A stretch of 64,000 nucleotides of DNA from Candidatus Methylophosphatis haderslevensis. Its GTDB lineage: Bacteria; Pseudomonadota; Gammaproteobacteria; Burkholderiales; Rhodocyclaceae. The position numbers and the translations under genes are program-made. The stretch is taken from the NCBI GenBank assembly GCA_016711925.1, contig JADJSA010000007.1, positions 1 to 64,000 on the forward strand. Reading direction: 5' to 3'. Below, one piece after another: positions 19,738 through 27,405 of the stretch (position 1 is its first letter; each line of letters opens with the position of its first letter). The notes beneath the pieces are model-generated. The model was given only the letters and a program-made list of their open reading frames with translations. It did not search any database and was not told where the DNA came from.

Positions 19738-20442
19738 ATGCCCGAGACCGGCTACATCGCTGTCTTTCTGATCGGGCTGCTCGGCGGTACCCACTGCGTC
19801 GGCATGTGCGGCGGCATCGTCGGCGCGCTGACCGTCACGCGCCCCGGCAGCAAGCCGGACTGGCAGTTGCACGCCGCCTACAATCTCGGCCGCATCACCT
19901 CGTACACCGCGGCCGGCGCCGCGCTCGGCGCGATCGGCGGCCTGGGCATGGTGCTCAACAACGTGCTGCCGGTGCAGATGGCGCTCTACGTCGTCGCCAA
20001 TGTCATGCTGATCGCGCTCGGACTCTATCTGACCGGCATGACCTCGCTGCTGGCGCCGCTGGAGCGGGCCGGCCATCGGGTGTGGACGCGGATTCAGCCG
20101 CTGACAGCCCGTTTCCTCCCGGCGCGGCGCATCGCGCAGGCCTATCCGCTGGGCCTGCTGTGGGGATTCTTGCCCTGCGGCCTGGTCTATTCGGTGCTGG
20201 CGACGGCGCTGGTGTCCGGTTCGGCGACGCGCGGCGCGGGTCTGCTGCTCGCATTCGGCCTCGGTACCCTGCCCAACCTGATGCTGGCCGGCATGCTGCT
20301 CACGCGCCTGCGCGAGTTCGCGCGACAGAAGTGGCTGCGCGTCGGCTCCGGCGCGCTGGTGCTGGGATTCGGCGTGTTCGGGCTGTTCAACGCGAGCACG
20401 CTCGGCGGCAAGCTGTGGCAGGGTGTGGTTTGCCACGTGTAA
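19738..20442 (+). CDS. TauE/SafE (DsbD-like) family membrane protein
   Basis: The 234-residue inner-membrane protein has about six helices and the family motifs GGTHCVGMCGGI near the N-terminus and LWGFLPCGLVYSVL in mid-protein. Each motif has one conserved Cys, as in the 'sulfite exporter/urease accessory UreH-like' family. In betaproteobacteria such genes often accompany hemN, fnr and cbb3-oxidase maturation loci and are thought to move metal or reductant. Substrate unknown. It is followed 10 bp later by the universal stress protein gene. Confidence 0.82.
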   Translation: MPETGYIAVFLIGLLGGTHCVGMCGGIVGALTVTRPGSKPDWQLHAAYNLGRITSYTAAGAALGAIGGLGMVLNNVLPVQMALYVVANVMLIALGLYLTGMTSLLAPLERAGHRVWTRIQPLTARFLPARRIAQAYPLGLLWGFLPCGLVYSVLATALVSGSATRGAGLLLAFGLGTLPNLMLAGMLLTRLREFARQKWLRVGSGALVLGFGVFGLFNASTLGGKLWQGVVCHV

Positions 20443-20452
20443 GATTGGCCCC

Positions 20453-20878
20453 ATGAGAATCCTGCTTGCGGTCGATGGTTCCGAGATTTCGCATCGTGCG
20501 GTGGAGCGCGTGATCGCGCTTGCCGCGGCGTTGAAGACACCGCCCGAGCTGCATCTGCTGTATGTGCATTTGCCGGTGCCGATCGGATTCGCCACCCGCC
20601 ACGTCAGCCACGCCGCCCTCGACGCGTATTACCGCGAAGAAGGCGAGGAGGAACTGGCGCCGGCGCGCGCTCAACTCGAGGCGGCGGGCATGGCTTTCAC
20701 GCCGCATGTCCATGTCGGGCAGCCGGGCGAGACGATATGTCATGTCGCCGGTCAGCTCGGATGCGAGTTGATCGCCATGGGAACCCACGGGCGGGGGGCG
20801 CTTGCCGACATGATGATCGGCTCGGTTGCCCGCAAGGTGCTTCACCTGGCCACCATGCCGGTCGTGTTGTCGAAATAG
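20453..20878 (+). CDS. Universal stress protein, UspA family
   Basis: The 141-residue protein has the Usp fold: MRILLAVDGSEIS at the start, and near the C-terminus MGTHGRGALADMMIGSVARK, which matches the ATP-binding G-x2-G-x9-G-S pattern. Family members help survival under energy or oxygen stress; placement between the respiratory block and copA suits that. I chose the ATG at 20453 as the start of the conserved first strand. Confidence 0.9.
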   Translation: MRILLAVDGSEISHRAVERVIALAAALKTPPELHLLYVHLPVPIGFATRHVSHAALDAYYREEGEEELAPARAQLEAAGMAFTPHVHVGQPGETICHVAGQLGCELIAMGTHGRGALADMMIGSVARKVLHLATMPVVLSK

Positions 20879-20910
20879 TACCGGTCAGCGCTGCCCCGGC
20901 CGCGCAAGTC

Positions 20911-23298
20911 ATGAACGCTCCCGCCGAACCCAGATTTCAACTCGACCTGCCGATCGAGGGCATGACTTGCGCCGCCTGTGCGGCGCGCATCGAGCGCGTG
21001 CTCAACCGGCTGCCCGATGTCGGCGCCTCGGTGAATTTCGCTGCGGAGCGCGCCAGCATCGCCGTCGGTTCGCAAAGCACGCCGGCGCAAGTGATCGCGG
21101 CAATCGAAGGCGCCGGGTTTTCGGTGCCGCCACGGCGCGTCGAATTCGCGCTGACCGGCATGACCTGCGCGGCGTGCGCGGCGCGTATCGAAACCGTGCT
21201 CAACCGTCTGCCCGGCGTGCAAGGCGGGGTCAATTTCGCGACCGAGACCGCGGCGGTGCAACTGACGCCGGGGCTTGCCGACGAGCAGGCGGTGGTCGAT
21301 GCGGTGCGCGCGGCCGGGTTCGATGCCCGCCTGGCCCTGCCGGCCAACCGCGACGATGACCAGCGCCGGCGTGCCGCCCAGTGGCACGCGGAGTTCCGCC
21401 GTTTCCTGATTTCGGCGGCATTGACGCTGCCGCTGCTCGCCCAGATGCCGGCGATGTTCGTCGGCGGCGTGCATGACCTGGTGCCGCGCGGCGTGCAACT
21501 GCTGCTCGCCACGCCGGTGCAGTGGTGGGTCGGCTGGCGCTTCTACAACGGGGCGTGGAAGTCGCTGCGCGGCGGCGCCGCCAACATGGATGTGCTGGTC
21601 GCACTGGGTACCAGCATGGCATACCTGTGGAGCGTGGTCGTCACGCTCGCCGGTCGCCACGACCTGCATGTTTACTTCGAGGCCTCGGCCACCATCATCA
21701 CGCTGGTCCTGCTCGGCAAGCTGCTCGAATCGCGCGCCAAGGCGCGTGCCGGCGAGGCGATCGAAGCGTTGATCCGGCTGCAGCCGCAGACTGCCCGGAT
21801 CGAGCGCGACGGGCAGGTGGTCGAGGTGCCGGTCGGCGAATTGCGCAGTGGCGATGTCTTCCTGGTGCGGGCCGGCGATGCAATGCCGGTCGATGGCGTG
21901 GTGCTGGACGGCGAATCGAGCGCCAGCGAGGCCATGCTCACCGGCGAGAGCATGCCGGTCGACAAGCGCGCGGGCGACAAGGTATTCGCCGCCACCATCA
22001 ACGGCGCCGGACTGCTGCGCTGTCGCGCCAGCGGCGTGGGCGAGGCGACGCTGCTGGCCGGCATCATCCGCATGGTGGCGCAGGCGCAGGGCTCGAAGGC
22101 GCCGGTGCAGCGGCTGGCCGACCGGATCGCTGCGATCTTCGTGCCGACCGTCTGCGCGCTTGCGCTGGCGACGTTCTGCTTCTGGGCGTGGCGCAGCGGT
22201 TTCGAGGTCGCGCTGGTCAATGCGGTCGCCGTGCTGGTGATCGCCTGCCCGTGCGCGCTCGGGTTGGCGGTGCCGACTGCCATCATGGTCGGCACCGGCC
22301 GCGGCGCGGCGGCCGGCATCCTGGTCAAGAATGCCGAGTCGCTGGAGCGGGCCGAACATGTCAAGGTGCTGGTGGTCGACAAGACCGGCACGCTCACGGT
22401 CGGCCGCCCGCTGGTGACCGATCTGCGCGGTCTGGCGGGCCATGGCGAGGCACAGGTGCTGCGCCTGGCGGCGAGCCTCGAGCAGGCGAGCGCGCATCCG
22501 CTGGCGCTGGCGATTGTCGAACGGGCGCGCCGGCAGGGCCTCGATCTGTCGCTGCCGACAGGTTTGCTGGCGGTCGCGGGCGGCGGGCTGCGCGGAACCA
22601 TCGACGGAACCGATTATGTGCTCGGGTCGCCGCGATTCGTGCGCGAGCAGGGCGTGGCGCTCGCCGAGGACGTGACCGGCTCGCTCGCCGATGCGGGAAA
22701 GACGCTGGTCGTGCTCGGCAGCGGCGGCACGGCGATCGGCGTGGTCGCGATCGCCGACGCCTTGCGCGACGGCGCGCGGGCGGCGATCGCGCGGCTGCGC
22801 GAGGCCGGCGTGCGCGTGGTCATGCTGACCGGCGACAATCCGCAGACGGCGCGCGCGGTTGCGCGCGAGGCGGGCATCGCGGAGTTCGAGGCCGAACTGC
22901 TGCCGGCCGACAAGGCGCGGCGGGTCGAGGCGCTGAAATCGCCGGCCGGTCTGGTCGGCATGGCGGGCGACGGCATCAACGATGCGCCGGCGCTGGCCGC
23001 TGCCGATGTCAGCTTCGCCATCGGCAGCGGCGCCGACGTGGCGATGGAGGCGGCCGACATGACGCTGGTGAAGAGCGATCTGGCGGGGGTTGCCGATGCG
23101 ATCGACCTGTCTCGCGCAACCTTGTCGAAGATCCGTCAGAATCTGTTCTTCGCCTTCGTCTACAATGCGTTGGGCATACCGCTGGCCGCGCTGGGGCTGC
23201 TCAATCCGGTGATCGCCGGGGCGGCGATGGCGATGTCGTCGGTGTCGGTAGTGAGCAATTCGCTGCTGCTGCGCCGCTGGAAGCCGGCCATCCGATAG
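20911..23298 (+). CDS. copA: Copper-transporting P1B-type ATPase
   Basis: The 795-residue inner-membrane pump exports Cu(I). There are two heavy-metal-associated domains at the N-terminus, each with GMTCAAC (Cys20/23 and Cys86/89). The membrane ion motif is Cys446-Pro-Cys448 (VIACPCALG), the phosphorylation site is Asp490 (DKTGT), and the hinge is GDGINDAPALA. Eight helices are expected. The gene for a CopZ-like chaperone follows 19 bp later. In proteobacteria with a TauE/SafE-type gene nearby, this pump may feed cytochrome oxidase assembly (FixI/CopA2 type) rather than detoxification; the sequence alone does not decide. Start: ATG at 20911. Confidence 0.93.
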   Translation: MNAPAEPRFQLDLPIEGMTCAACAARIERVLNRLPDVGASVNFAAERASIAVGSQSTPAQVIAAIEGAGFSVPPRRVEFALTGMTCAACAARIETVLNRLPGVQGGVNFATETAAVQLTPGLADEQAVVDAVRAAGFDARLALPANRDDDQRRRAAQWHAEFRRFLISAALTLPLLAQMPAMFVGGVHDLVPRGVQLLLATPVQWWVGWRFYNGAWKSLRGGAANMDVLVALGTSMAYLWSVVVTLAGRHDLHVYFEASATIITLVLLGKLLESRAKARAGEAIEALIRLQPQTARIERDGQVVEVPVGELRSGDVFLVRAGDAMPVDGVVLDGESSASEAMLTGESMPVDKRAGDKVFAATINGAGLLRCRASGVGEATLLAGIIRMVAQAQGSKAPVQRLADRIAAIFVPTVCALALATFCFWAWRSGFEVALVNAVAVLVIACPCALGLAVPTAIMVGTGRGAAAGILVKNAESLERAEHVKVLVVDKTGTLTVGRPLVTDLRGLAGHGEAQVLRLAASLEQASAHPLALAIVERARRQGLDLSLPTGLLAVAGGGLRGTIDGTDYVLGSPRFVREQGVALAEDVTGSLADAGKTLVVLGSGGTAIGVVAIADALRDGARAAIARLREAGVRVVMLTGDNPQTARAVAREAGIAEFEAELLPADKARRVEALKSPAGLVGMAGDGINDAPALAAADVSFAIGSGADVAMEAADMTLVKSDLAGVADAIDLSRATLSKIRQNLFFAFVYNALGIPLAALGLLNPVIAGAAMAMSSVSVVSNSLLLRRWKPAIR

Positions 23299-23317
23299 TC
23301 ATTTTCGAGGAGCAAGC

Positions 23318-23524
23318 ATGGAATCGGCAACCATCAAGATCGGCGGCATGACCTGCATGGGCTGCGTGCGCAGCGTGAGCAACGTGCTGCAGGCGCTGCC
23401 CGGCGTCAGCCGCGCCGAGGTGTCGCTGGAGCGCGGCGAGGCGCATGTCGAGTTCGATTCGGCCAGCGTGTCGACCGCCGCACTCAAGGCGGCGGTCGAG
23501 AAAGCGGGCTTCGCGGCGCCCTGA
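23318..23524 (+). CDS. copZ: CopZ-like heavy-metal chaperone
   Basis: The 68-residue single HMA domain has the metal-binding loop GGMTCMGC (Cys13, Cys16) and the beta-alpha-beta-beta-alpha-beta pattern of Atx1/CopZ proteins. It would deliver Cu(I) to the upstream ATPase. A CGAGGAGC ribosome site precedes the ATG and the gene is co-oriented with copA, so one mRNA is likely. Confidence 0.9.
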   Translation: MESATIKIGGMTCMGCVRSVSNVLQALPGVSRAEVSLERGEAHVEFDSASVSTAALKAAVEKAGFAAP

Positions 23525-23604
23525 AGCGGGCGTTCGCGCGGCAGCGTACACCGGCCAGCGTGCCGCGGCCTTGGCCCGACGCCGGGCGGCTGCCGGGTTG
23601 GCGC

Positions 23605-23610
23605 TATAAT
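23605..23610 (+). promoter_or_regulatory. Candidate -10 element for ppa
   Basis: A perfect TATAAT lies 30 bp upstream of the ppa ATG. No good -35 hexamer is visible 16-18 bp further upstream. An AGGGAG ribosome site lies between the -10 and the start. Confidence 0.5.
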
Positions 23611-23639
23611 CGCGATCCGCTAGCAGGGAGTAAAACTAC

Positions 23640-24188
23640 ATGGGTCTCGATCGCGTTCCATCCGGCAAGAATCTGCCGAACGATTTCAACGTCGTCATCG
23701 AAATTTCGATGCACGCCGATCCGATCAAGTACGAAGTCGACAAGGAATCCGGCGCGATTTTCGTCGACCGCTTCATGGGTACGGCCATGCACTATCCGTG
23801 CAATTACGGCTACATCCCGCACACCATCGCCGGCGACGGCGATCCGGTCGACGTGCTGGTGGTGTCGCCGTTCGGGCTGCCGCCCGGCACCGTGGTGCGC
23901 TGCCGCCCGGTCGGCATGCTGTCGATGGAAGACGAGGCGGGCGCCGACGCCAAGCTGCTCGCCGTGCCGGTCGACCAATTGACGCCGATGTACCGCGATA
24001 TCGAGAGCCCGCGCGATTTTCCGCAGATCATGCTCGACCAGATTTCGCACTTTTTCTCCCACTACAAGGATCTCGAGCGCGGCAAGTTCGTCAAATTGCG
24101 CGGCTGGCTCGGCGCCGAAGAAGCGAAGACTGAAATCATCGAAGGCGTGCAGCGCTTTGCCGACGCGAAGGAGAAGCCGGCGTTCTAA
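23640..24188 (+). CDS. ppa: Inorganic pyrophosphatase (family I)
   Basis: The soluble enzyme hydrolyses PPi to phosphate and drives biosynthetic reactions. The length of 182 residues is typical of bacterial family I. The active-site signature DGDPVDVLV supplies metal-binding Asp66, Asp68 and Asp71, and HYPCNYGYIP and the late YKDLERGKFVK are conserved. It is monocistronic, with its own -10 element and a strong terminator 20 bp after the stop. Confidence 0.96.
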   Translation: MGLDRVPSGKNLPNDFNVVIEISMHADPIKYEVDKESGAIFVDRFMGTAMHYPCNYGYIPHTIAGDGDPVDVLVVSPFGLPPGTVVRCRPVGMLSMEDEAGADAKLLAVPVDQLTPMYRDIESPRDFPQIMLDQISHFFSHYKDLERGKFVKLRGWLGAEEAKTEIIEGVQRFADAKEKPAF

Positions 24189-24207
24189 GCCCCGCCTGCC
24201 GCAGGCA

Positions 24208-24235
24208 AAAGCCCGCAGAGTGCGGGCTTTTTTAT
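24208..24235 (+). terminator. Rho-independent terminator of ppa
   Basis: A perfect 10-bp stem (AAAGCCCGCA with TGCGGGCTTT) has a 3-nt GAG loop and is followed by TTTATTTT. Confidence 0.92.
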
Positions 24236-24246
24236 TTTGTGGCGGT

Positions 24247-24334
24247 CTGGGAGCCGCATGGAATGGCGCTTTTCGGCATGGCAAGGCTGAGCGCCTTGCT
24301 GCATGCGGGCTCCAGCCTTGCCTGCCATGAAAGT
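24247..24334. repeat. REP-like palindromic repeat
   Basis: It begins CTGGGAGCCGCATGGAATGG and continues CGCTTTTCGGCATGGCAAGG, then CTGCATGCGGGCTCCAGCC. It is nearly collinear with the copy at 35602-35715. The GGAGCC...GGCTCC ends can pair. Confidence 0.8.
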
Positions 24335-24416
24335 CTTACTGTACAAGGCTCTCCAGGCTGCCGGTTAACGCGGCCCATCAGTGGCGAGCGGCGCGCCAGC
24401 CGTTGCGGTTGTCGGC

Positions 24417-25541
24417 TCAAGAGGTCAGTCGGCGGGCGTTTGCCGCCTCGGCCGGCGGCAGGCGCTTGAGCGGAATGTTGACGTAGATGCCGGCGAACAG
24501 GTCCGCATCGAGATAGTCGGCCGGCTTCGCAAGGTTGAAGCGCGGCGCGATTTCGTCGATCGCGAGGCGCGTCTTGTCGTCGAGCGTGCCGGTCGCGGCG
24601 AGCGGAAAGCCGAATTCCTTGAGCGTGTTCTGCAGCCACTTGACCTTGGTCGGCGTATCGTTCTTGACGTAGCTGCGCTTGATCGCATCCATGACAACCG
24701 GGTCGGCCTTGCCGTTCGGAATGCAGCGCCAGTAGGGCACGTTGGTATGACGGCCGAGCACTTCGAGCACCGACAGGTCGACCAGCAGGCGGATCGCGCT
24801 GTGGCGTCCCTGCAGGTAGCGCGTGTTGCTCACCACGCCGAAGGCATTGCCATAGATCGCAAAATCGATGCCGTTCTCGTAAGTCTGGTTGAGCACCCGG
24901 ATCGTGTTGGTCGCCTGCACCCGCGGAATCATGGTCTGGGTGCTGAAATCGATCAGGTTCAGATCGAGCGACAGATCGGACAATGTGGTGGCCGATTTGC
25001 GGTCCCAACTCAGGTCGGTCTGGCCGCGCCCGCCGCCGAACACGCCGCGTGCGTTCGCGCCCTTGCCCGCGCTGCCGATGGCGCGGTCGAATTCGGTGAT
25101 CGCGCCGGTTATCAAAACGTCCGGCTGGGTCAGTTGAATCTTGGAACCCTGCTGCGCGTGGGCGATCACGTAATCGGGCTGGAACGGAACATATACGACT
25201 CGCTGCCCGACCCGGTTGATCGCGCTGCGCACCATCTCGGTGACGTCGCCGGGAAGTTCGGCGCCGACCAGCGGATGCGAAAGACCGGTGGCATCGCCGA
25301 TGCCGCGCGTCTGCACATAGAGCACCTTGCCCGACGGGCGATACTTCTCCAGCAGGTCGCCGAAGCTCTCCAGCGCGCCGCTGTAGCGCGTGACCAGCGC
25401 GGTCGGGCTGCTCGATTCGGCCGTCTTCCTGGCCACCAATTCGCGCGCCGCCTTTTCGGACTCGCCGAGGGTTGCACACCCGCCGCCGGCCAGGCTGGCG
25501 ATGGAGAGCAGAGCCAGACAACAGAATTTCGATGTGTTCAT
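24417..25541 (-). CDS. CsgG-like outer-membrane lipoprotein with peptidoglycan-binding domain
   Basis: The 374-residue protein opens with a lipoprotein-type signal ending LAGGGC (Cys22; the -3 position is atypical). Residues about 55-270 match the curli secretion-channel fold of CsgG: KVLYVQTRGIGDATG, VLITGAITEFDRAIGS, a Gly-rich insertion, LSLDLNLIDFSTQTMIP and the FAIYGN region. A C-terminal segment (about 300-335, VKWLQNTLKEFGFPLAATGT) resembles a PG_binding_1 repeat, absent from E. coli CsgG. It is the last gene of the seven-gene leftward locus. It could form an export pore for the two small secreted proteins encoded just upstream; no CsgE or CsgF is seen. Confidence 0.78.
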   Translation of the reverse strand: MNTSKFCCLALLSIASLAGGGCATLGESEKAARELVARKTAESSSPTALVTRYSGALESFGDLLEKYRPSGKVLYVQTRGIGDATGLSHPLVGAELPGDVTEMVRSAINRVGQRVVYVPFQPDYVIAHAQQGSKIQLTQPDVLITGAITEFDRAIGSAGKGANARGVFGGGRGQTDLSWDRKSATTLSDLSLDLNLIDFSTQTMIPRVQATNTIRVLNQTYENGIDFAIYGNAFGVVSNTRYLQGRHSAIRLLVDLSVLEVLGRHTNVPYWRCIPNGKADPVVMDAIKRSYVKNDTPTKVKWLQNTLKEFGFPLAATGTLDDKTRLAIDEIAPRFNLAKPADYLDADLFAGIYVNIPLKRLPPAEAANARRLTS

Positions 25542-25568
25542 GATCTCGTCCCGCCTATGGTTGGAAAT

Positions 25569-25943
25569 CTACTTGCCGCCCACCGTCGTGATGTTTCCGT
25601 TGATCGCGCCCCGTTCGACGATCACCGTGATGTTGCCGCGATTGCCGCCTTCGATATGCGGGCTCGCGATGTTGATGTCGCCGCCGTTGTCGTCCGGATT
25701 CGCCGAGACGGACTGCTTGTTGGCGATGGCGGTACGCACGTTCGACATGGCTTCATGCGTCGCGCGATGAGCCTTGCTGCGTGCCGCAACCGCGTAGATG
25801 CCGATATTCCGAACGTCGATCGGCTCGCGGTCGAGTTGCGCGGCATAGCCCTTGATCGGCGCGTAATACTCCGGGTCGATCGCGTTGGACACGTTTGCGA
25901 TCAGGCAGCCCCAAAGTGCCAGGACAATTTTTCGTAGCAGCAT
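25569..25943 (-). CDS. Small secreted protein with Gly/Asn-rich strand-like tail
   Basis: The 124-residue product starts at an ATG behind a good GGAGG site. A signal peptide (about 1-21, ending VSNA) precedes a helical middle. The C-terminal 45 residues are rich in Gly, Asn, Ile and Val (GDINIASPHIEGG, GNITVIVERGAINGNITTVG), suggesting regular beta strands. I do not recognise a family. Lying directly before the CsgG-like gene, it is a candidate secreted subunit or nucleator, by analogy with CsgB/CsgA. Sequence similarity to curlins is not evident. Confidence 0.65.
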   Translation of the reverse strand: MLLRKIVLALWGCLIANVSNAIDPEYYAPIKGYAAQLDREPIDVRNIGIYAVAARSKAHRATHEAMSNVRTAIANKQSVSANPDDNGGDINIASPHIEGGNRGNITVIVERGAINGNITTVGGK

Positions 25944-25999
25944 CTTTGCCTCCGGGCCGGACTGGGGGGCGACCGGGCGTCGCCCCCCAACGCGATTGA

Positions 26000-26356
26000 T
26001 CACTTCAGTACAACGGAATTCACGTTCATCGTGCCGCCACCGAGGTTGTAGACGTCTTCCGCCTTGTTGCCGTCGATCAGTACCGTCCCGCCGATCTTGC
26101 CGCCATTGGAGACCACCAGCGAGTTCACGTTGGTTTCGCCTGCCGCATCGACCTGGACTTTCGCACCCGTGAGCGCCCCGAGAACGCCGCCCGACTTGAC
26201 CCCGACGTTCGCGCCGCCGGACATGATCCGGGTCGCCTTGTTGTTGCTTACGGTGACCGATGCGCCCGACATGATCTCCGGTGCGCCGGCGGCGAGTACG
26301 GACATCGACGCGGCAGCCAGCGTGGAAATGACAATCAACTTGGATACGATCTTCAT
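26000..26356 (-). CDS. Small secreted beta-rich repetitive protein
   Basis: The 118-residue protein has a clear signal peptide (cleavage near SVLA-AGAPE). The mature part consists of short strand-turn units: IMSGASVTVSNNKAT, IMSGGANVGVKSGG, TNVNSLVVSNGGKIGG and TMNVNSVVLK, with the N-V-N-S-(L/V)-V motif twice. Such Gly/Asn-punctuated strands are typical of beta-solenoid or amyloid-type subunits. Candidate substrate of the CsgG-like protein or the TpsB transporter in the same operon; this is inference. Confidence 0.65.
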   Translation of the reverse strand: MKIVSKLIVISTLAAASMSVLAAGAPEIMSGASVTVSNNKATRIMSGGANVGVKSGGVLGALTGAKVQVDAAGETNVNSLVVSNGGKIGGTVLIDGNKAEDVYNLGGGTMNVNSVVLK

Positions 26357-26447
26357 GTTGTGACTCCTTCTTGCGATGGTGGATGGTTGGCCGAAATTCG
26401 ACCGGGTTGCCGGTGCCGCGCATGTCGCCCGGCACGAACGGAATCAG

Positions 26448-27255
26448 TCAGGCGAGGGCGCGAAACTGCACGCGACGGTTGTAGGCGCTGTTCGGGTGGG
26501 TGCCAGGCAGCGGCTTGGCGGAACCCAGCCCCTTCGCAACCAGCGCCGCTTCCGGGATGGCGTGGCTGGCGATCAGGTAGCGTTTGACGGCCTCGGCGCG
26601 GAGCCGCGACAGCTTGAGGTTGCCGGCGCTCGAACCTGCGGCATTGGTGTGTCCCTCCACCACCACCTTGCGTTCGAAGCCTGCCAGCTTGATGCCCTCG
26701 GCGATCGAGTCGATCGCGCGCTTGGAGGCATCATTCAACTGCCATGAATTGTTGGCGAACTTGATCGCCAGCGCCAATGCGTCCGCCTTGCCGGCCGAGG
26801 CCGGCCGGGGCGATTCCGTCTGTTGCGCGGCCTTTCGCGCATAGGCGGTCGAAGCCACCGCTTCGCCGCGCAAGCCATCCGCCCGGGACGGCAGCGCATA
26901 GGCGGTCTTCTGCATCGCGCCGCCACTGCCGCGCTGCGCGATCTGGCCGAGTTTTGCGTTCCATGCGCCGACTGCTGCACTCGCGCTGGCGGCGATCTCG
27001 TCTTCGCTGACGGTATGGCCGGCATCCTTGATTTCCTGTTCCACCGCAGCGGGTTCGTCAGGTGTATAGAACAGACCGCGCGTCTTGGGCAGGCTGGCGA
27101 AGCGTGCCGGCGTGGCGCCCAGTATCCGCGCCACCACGCGCGGGTCGGGCACGTCCCCGGCCTGGTACACCCGGATGCTTTCCGCACAGGCTGCAGCGCT
27201 CACGACAAGGGCGATCGAGCAGGGAGAGGGTCGAGCGGATGATTCGTGCGTTCAT
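26448..27255 (-). CDS. OmpA-family protein, frameshifted in the signal peptide
   Basis: The C-terminal domain is OmpA-like and peptidoglycan-binding: SWQLNDASKRAIDSIAEGI, VVVEGHTNAAGSSAGNLKLS, then LRAEAVKRYLIA and NRRVQFRALA. The true start is probably the ATG at 27255, after AAGGAGCC. Its frame gives MNARIIRSTLSLL, whereas the next residues of a normal signal peptide, IALVVSAAACA, lie in the main frame. One extra base near 27213-27218 explains the break. The N-terminal region (RVYQAGDVPDPRVVARILG) has no known fold. The protein would anchor the locus products to the cell wall. Confidence 0.82.
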
Positions 27256-27405
27256 GATGGCTCCTTCTTCTTCCCGAGGGTCGGCAACGTGTGTCGCTGA
27301 TGTCCCTGTGTCGAAGGAGCGATCGCACCGGTTCAATAATTCTTCACGGCAATTTGGCGACGGCGGTCGCGGCGCGCACGCCACCTGGGCGGTGCGCGCA
27401 GTGAA

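Noticed and set aside
20842..22497. 551-codon minus-strand frame opposite copA
   Set aside because: Shadow of copA, with no recognisable motifs and low-complexity composition.
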